This document shows, one piece after another, positions 60,029 through 64,000 of a stretch of 64,000 nt of DNA. Made by a program: the position numbers and the translations under genes. Position 1 is the stretch's first letter. The number at the start of each line of letters is the position of its first letter. The stretch covers positions 62,001 through 126,000 of the forward strand of contig JBAJFG010000353.1 of the NCBI GenBank assembly GCA_037903475.1. Reading direction: 5' to 3'. Source of the stretch: Ancylostoma caninum (Eukaryota; Nematoda; Chromadorea; Rhabditida; Ancylostomatidae). The notes under the pieces were generated by a model. It was not told the origin of the DNA. It made no database searches and saw only the letters and a list, made by a program, of their open reading frames with translations.

Positions 60029-63000
60029 CTATAAATCGAACTGCTTCAGGTAGACGCTCTTTGCAAGAGACGAGAGATTTATTGTCGCCATCAGATCGCA
60101 GACTTCCAGATAATTCCGTCGTTTCTCCGCGATATCCACGAACGATGCGATTGCAAGCAGGATGTTGGCTAGTTTCTCCGTACCCAAACCGGGACCTAGC
60201 TCTTGCAGAAGACACTGAAGGGGGAGGTTTTAGCTCGCTATGCGTCCAGAAAGTTTTTTTCTGGATAATTTTGTAGGCTCACCTTTCTCAGTATAAAAGT
60301 GAGCCGTTCTCGTTCAATGTCGATTTCAGCTCTGCCTTGTGGTGTAAGATCGAGATCATCTAAATATTGTGGCGTTTTTACGTAAGTTTTCAAAGAGTAG
60401 CAAAAGCTTACAAGGATTGTAGGTAATTTTATGCACACTTTGACAGCTTGGTATTACTTAAATGCCGGAAAAATGATCGTACTGTTCATGAAACCAATGA
60501 AGTAAAGAAAAATGAAAAAAAAAAAGAACAAGAGTGCATCATCCAGGCACTCAAAAAAAGGAATAAAACCTACTTGGACTAAATAATAGAATAGCCTTGA
60601 ATAGCGCGAATTGTTCCCTTGTCATGGATAAAGATCGAATTACGGCCACTGGACGAGAGTAAGTCTCCCGGTAATACTTTTCGAACTGGTAGCGCCTAAA
60701 AGGTAGATGTTTATCCAGGAAAAAGGATCCGGTAAACATTGGCAAGAAAAAATTACCATGGAGAGATTACCCAGGGTCGCGATGGGTAAATTTTGGTGGG
60801 TTCAACAGACCCTGGGCAATCTCAGTGATGCACCTGGCCCCTGGTTTTGAGCTGAAGTCTTTCTTACCTATTTTGAAGCTGTAACCGTAGTGCATTAATC
60901 CCATCCGGAAAAGTTATACTTTCTTCTTTTTGTTCCAGGGTATAAAAAGCCTGGGAGGCTATCTGTATAAGACCACCCGCATGGCCGAGCAGTTTTTGCT
61001 GAAATGAAATTCTTCCTAAGGGACGAACATCCAAAAAATATCCATGAAGTGTAACATTTTACCTGGTCAGACTCGCACAAACTGGCGAAGCATTTGAACG
61101 TCTTCGCATATTCCACGGCAAGGAAGAGGTCAGCAACCATCCAGAATTTGATCGGATTTTCTCGATAGCTATCAATCTGGGAGTGGGAGGGGACCTTGAA
61201 AATGGGTTCATTGGTTGAGTCTAATTCTAGGGTTCAGAAATCGAAAAGAAGGACGTCGGATTAAAGCTTCCGGATAGGAATCCTCATTTAACATTTTAAA
61301 AATCTACAAAAGGCAAAATTATACCAACCTTATCGAACTTGAGTCGCCCTATAATGCTCGGTTCTTTAAGGATCTTCTTGAGGGTGGATTCACAGAATAT
61401 AGGATAATCCAACCTTCGGAGGTGTTTGGTGGAATGCTCACGATTTACCTGAAATCGGTATTATATTATCTTTCACAGAAAAAAAAAATAGGAAAAGAAT
61501 GTAGTGGAGGCTTTCCAAAAAAATCAAGCACATACCAAAGCGTCAACGATGTTCATCAACTGGAAGTCATCTATGGAACGTAAATCGAGGTGCCAGATAT
61601 TGGGTAACACTGTGCCAGATGGCACATCTGAAGAGATCTCTAAATGGATAGCAGTAATTCCTGGAAGTGCTTAGATACAGTTTAAATATAGTTAACTGTG
61701 AATAGTAAAGGTATTAAGAATTCTATGTAGACAACCTTCTACAGTAGTACATTCCTGAGAACTGTCTACGTCTGCAAGCGCTGATGTCCCTTCGTTTTCT
61801 CCCTGCTGAGGGGATTCGCTGAGACGATGGGGAAACTGGATTCCTGGAATACTGATAGAGTATTGAATACATACTTTAGGAGGTCTAGGGATTGAAGAAA
61901 GTTTATATTATTTTATTTATATATTGTTTATATTATATATACATTATTTTATCTTATTATTTTACTTATATTTTATATACATTATTTATTTTTTTATTTT
62001 GTACAATGTTAAGGCGGTGGGAAACCCAAAAGTAATGAACAAAAAGTAACGGGCCTTTACTACCCTCTTTTATCTGATTTACCCTCACGATCCGAGAAAT
62101 CCCAGAAAGGTAAGGCTTCGCAGCCTTTAACAAATTCTGGAAAAAAAGCAAATATATCAAAAGGAAACAAAGTAGAGGAAATAAGGAACTGTTCCGTGTG
62201 GTGGAGAGGAATCCAAAGGAATAATTCGAATGAAGATTACTTTAGACCCACGCAGTTCTAACGTGCCAGTAAATGAATGTACGGCTTTTCCATAATTGAA
62301 TTTCAATTGTTTATGGGTCCTCCAGATATGTTCCAAACAAGGAGAAGAAAAAAAGAATGCGAGAAAAAAACAAAACCTTTGGCGTTCATTCCGACGCTGA
62401 TACATTTGGCAAATCTGCAAGCTCTGCATGCACAGCGAAAATCTGAAAAAAAAGACTGGATTTAGTCATTGTCCCGGATCATCATCCAGAATTTCCCTTT
62501 TCCCAAGAGTTAGTGCCTTTAAAAGACCAAATAGGGCAATCAATTCTCGAACATATTTGAATAACTGCACTTGAAAAATTTTCAATTTATAGGGTCAACA
62601 AAAATTGTCCAGGAGAAACCAGGAGAGATCCAGGAAATTATGTTCAACACTCCAGTGAATAGAGGAAGAACGTGTGATAGACTTCAAAAGAAAATCCAGT
62701 AAACATCCTGACCTTTGTTAAACTGGCACTTGCCTCCTTTTGTACAGTGGAACTTCCTATTGTTAATAATTGTGCGACGAAAAAACGTCTTGCATCCGTT
62801 ACAACTAAGAACATCGTAATGGTAACCAGTTGGCTGAAAGTTAAAGTACCTCATAAAAACCCCAAATGACATTCTCTACATAAACCTGGCTACTAACCTT
62901 GTCCCCGCATACTACGCAGGAGTAGATGTTGCTCTTGCGTACGTTCCGGAACTTCTTCACAATTGTGGGACGTACTGTCGTCGTGGGCGTGGTTAGCGCC

Positions 63001-63201
63001 TCACAAGAAGCGACCGCGTAGCCGTTCAATTCGTTCTCTGGATTCTGAAGAAATTTTGAACTTATTCCGAATGCAAAATTCATAAATATTTCTAGTATTG
63101 GCGATTCGTACCGTATTGCTCTCAGGCTCAAACTTGTCCCTGAATTCAGAGGACTCCGGGTCACTTAATGGTGAGGTGTCCATGTAGAGAATACATGACA
63201 T
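60029..63201 (-). CDS. nuclear hormone receptor, nematode supplementary type (13 exons)
   Basis: A ligand-regulated zinc-finger transcription factor. Exons in coding order: 63201-63112, 63044-62898, 62833-62713, 62442-62377, 62136-62083, 61843-61736, 61639-61536, 61448-61329, 61176-61063, 60998-60868, 60695-60574, 60359-60283, 60214-60029. All phases agree and give 479 aa. The DNA-binding domain spans about residues 70-142: finger 1 uses C73, C76, C90 and C93; finger 2 uses C109, C115, C125 and C128. The P-box reads CNGCKTFFRR, typical of the expanded nematode receptor family and not of HNF4 itself. A 72-residue N-terminal region precedes it. The Ser/Gln/Glu-rich hinge (about 143-230) leads to a ligand-binding domain with helix text such as FLAVEYAKTFKCF. 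The ATG at 63201 lies four bases after a TTTTCAG acceptor. The specific orthologue cannot be named by eye. Confidence 0.92.
60755..60842. repeat. palindromic repeat, TTACCC/GGGTAA family
   Basis: GAGATTACCCAGGGTCGCGATGGG and CAGACCCTGGGCAATCTCAGTGATGCACCTGGCCCC form inverted arms. It fills most of the receptor intron between the exons at 60998-60868 and 60695-60574. Confidence 0.65.
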
Positions 63202-63205
63202 CTTC

Positions 63206-63215
63206 CTGAAAATCC
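63206..63215 (-). promoter_or_regulatory. candidate trans-splice acceptor for the nuclear receptor
   Basis: On the minus strand the sequence GGATTTTCAG ends four bases before the receptor ATG. The preceding gene on the same strand stops only 114 bp upstream of the ATG, so an SL2-type operon junction is plausible. Confidence 0.5.
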
Positions 63216-63315
63216 TGATGTCACGTCATGCGTTGGTGTGACTAAGACAGACATAAGCACCATTTTGAATCCAGAATTCATATGGAAGAAGAAGTGTCAG
63301 GAGCTTGTATTCTGG

Positions 63316-63667
63316 TCACAACTTAGTTGAGTTCAGCAGAATACCTCCTTCATAGAAAAGAGTTAAGATCGCTCCATTAATGAGTCCAAAAATGGGAGCA
63401 TTGAGGAAAATCGACCCTCCTGGCTGAGGAGAATCCACGAAATAACAACGAAAGGGAATTTTTATTGCAAGAACTCGTTGAACTTCGAGGATGCAGCGCA
63501 CCAAGCTCATTGAATTTCCGACAGAAATTGCATGTGAAGCCTAATCCAGAAAATACGTGGGAGCGTATACATGTAACCACACCGTAGGCGAGTACCAGTA
63601 GGGATAGATCTATGGATAAGAGCTGTATCGCTCGAAACACGTATCTACGGATAATCCAGGGATGTGG
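63316..63667 (-). CDS. 3' end of an unidentified membrane-protein-like gene, partial
   Basis: Two in-phase exons on the minus strand: 63667-63596 (after acceptor GCATTTAG, donor CTG|GTACTC) and 63540-63316 (after acceptor GGATTAG, ending TGA). Together they encode 98 residues with hydrophobic stretches, including RAIQLLSIDLSLL and FGLINGAILTLFY, and a PQPGGS turn between. The intervening intron is 55 bp. The gene continues upstream past the window end. A hydrophobic frame at 63949-63790 with an IVLVVLLLVISG core may belong to it, but its boundaries are unclear. I do not recognise the family; a polytopic membrane protein or receptor is a guess. Confidence 0.45.
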
Positions 63668-64000
63668 CTAAATGCTTACGTATGTATGTGGGTGAAGATA
63701 AATGTAATGAGGGATGTGGGAGAAAAAGGAGGGCCTAAGACAAAGATCTTCACATTCATCATTTGATGAAATGTCAGAAATAACTGGTAATGCCAAAGTT
63801 TGTAGAATGTAAAAATACACAGCAAAGAAACGTGAATATTTTAACTGACACTGGGCCCAAAAATAACATATGTAAAAACGCCCAGATATTACTAGTAACA
63901 AAACAACTAGCACAATCATCGTCATAGCCTGCAGATTGATTTCCTGCAACGGCTTAAGTTGTTGCCACGGTGATTTACAAATACGGAATCAGTCATTAGT

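Noticed and set aside
1..64000. CRISPR arrays, bacterial operons, prophage features
   Set aside because: The window is clearly nematode nuclear DNA with spliced genes; no regularly spaced direct repeats of CRISPR type occur.

Overview
This window looks like nuclear DNA of a nematode, most likely a clade V (strongylid or hookworm-like) parasite. The evidence is many small exons joined by GT..AG introns with TTTYAG-type acceptors, acceptor-like sequences lying just 5' of initiator ATGs (consistent with spliced-leader trans-splicing), a nematode-type supplementary nuclear hormone receptor, a close DGK-1-like diacylglycerol kinase, a multidomain serine carboxypeptidase, and a high density of short palindromic and terminal-inverted-repeat elements. 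The species cannot be named from sequence alone.

Layout. Bases 1-20138 hold no gene I can assign. They carry one complete composite transposon (3793-5058), a few hairpin repeats, a GC-rich island (13081-13560) and a CAG microsatellite. Bases 20139-32806 (+ strand) hold a complete 23-exon diacylglycerol kinase theta gene (dgk-1-like, 945 aa) in which every exon junction stays in phase. Two further in-phase exons at 36331-36548 and 39037-39148 form an alternative 3' end that gives a different C-terminal tail (993 aa). Bases 39149-43554 hold the second copy of the composite transposon and a 178-codon intronless ORF. Bases 43555-55758 (+) hold a tandem-domain serine carboxypeptidase (peptidase S10) with signal peptide and a hydrophobic, GPI-like C-terminus. 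Its second domain contains a recent tandem exon duplication and lacks the exons that should carry the catalytic Asp. Bases 55759-59874 are gene-free. On the minus strand, 63201-60029 is a complete 13-exon nuclear hormone receptor (479 aa), and only 114 bp upstream of it is the 3' end of an unidentified membrane-protein-like gene (63316 to beyond the window end). That spacing is operon-like.

The genes do not form one pathway. DGK-1-type enzymes damp Gq/diacylglycerol signalling in nematode neurons, S10 peptidases act in secretory or lysosomal compartments, and the receptor is a ligand-regulated transcription factor. The most unusual material is (i) a TA-flanked inverted-repeat transposon family that carries two tRNA-like pol III promoter modules, (ii) the duplicated, probably mutually exclusive exon and missing catalytic module in the carboxypeptidase, and (iii) the alternative kinase tails that both begin with the same four residues. 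All exon boundaries were derived by eye from splice signals, reading phase and family conservation; no transcript data or searches were available.
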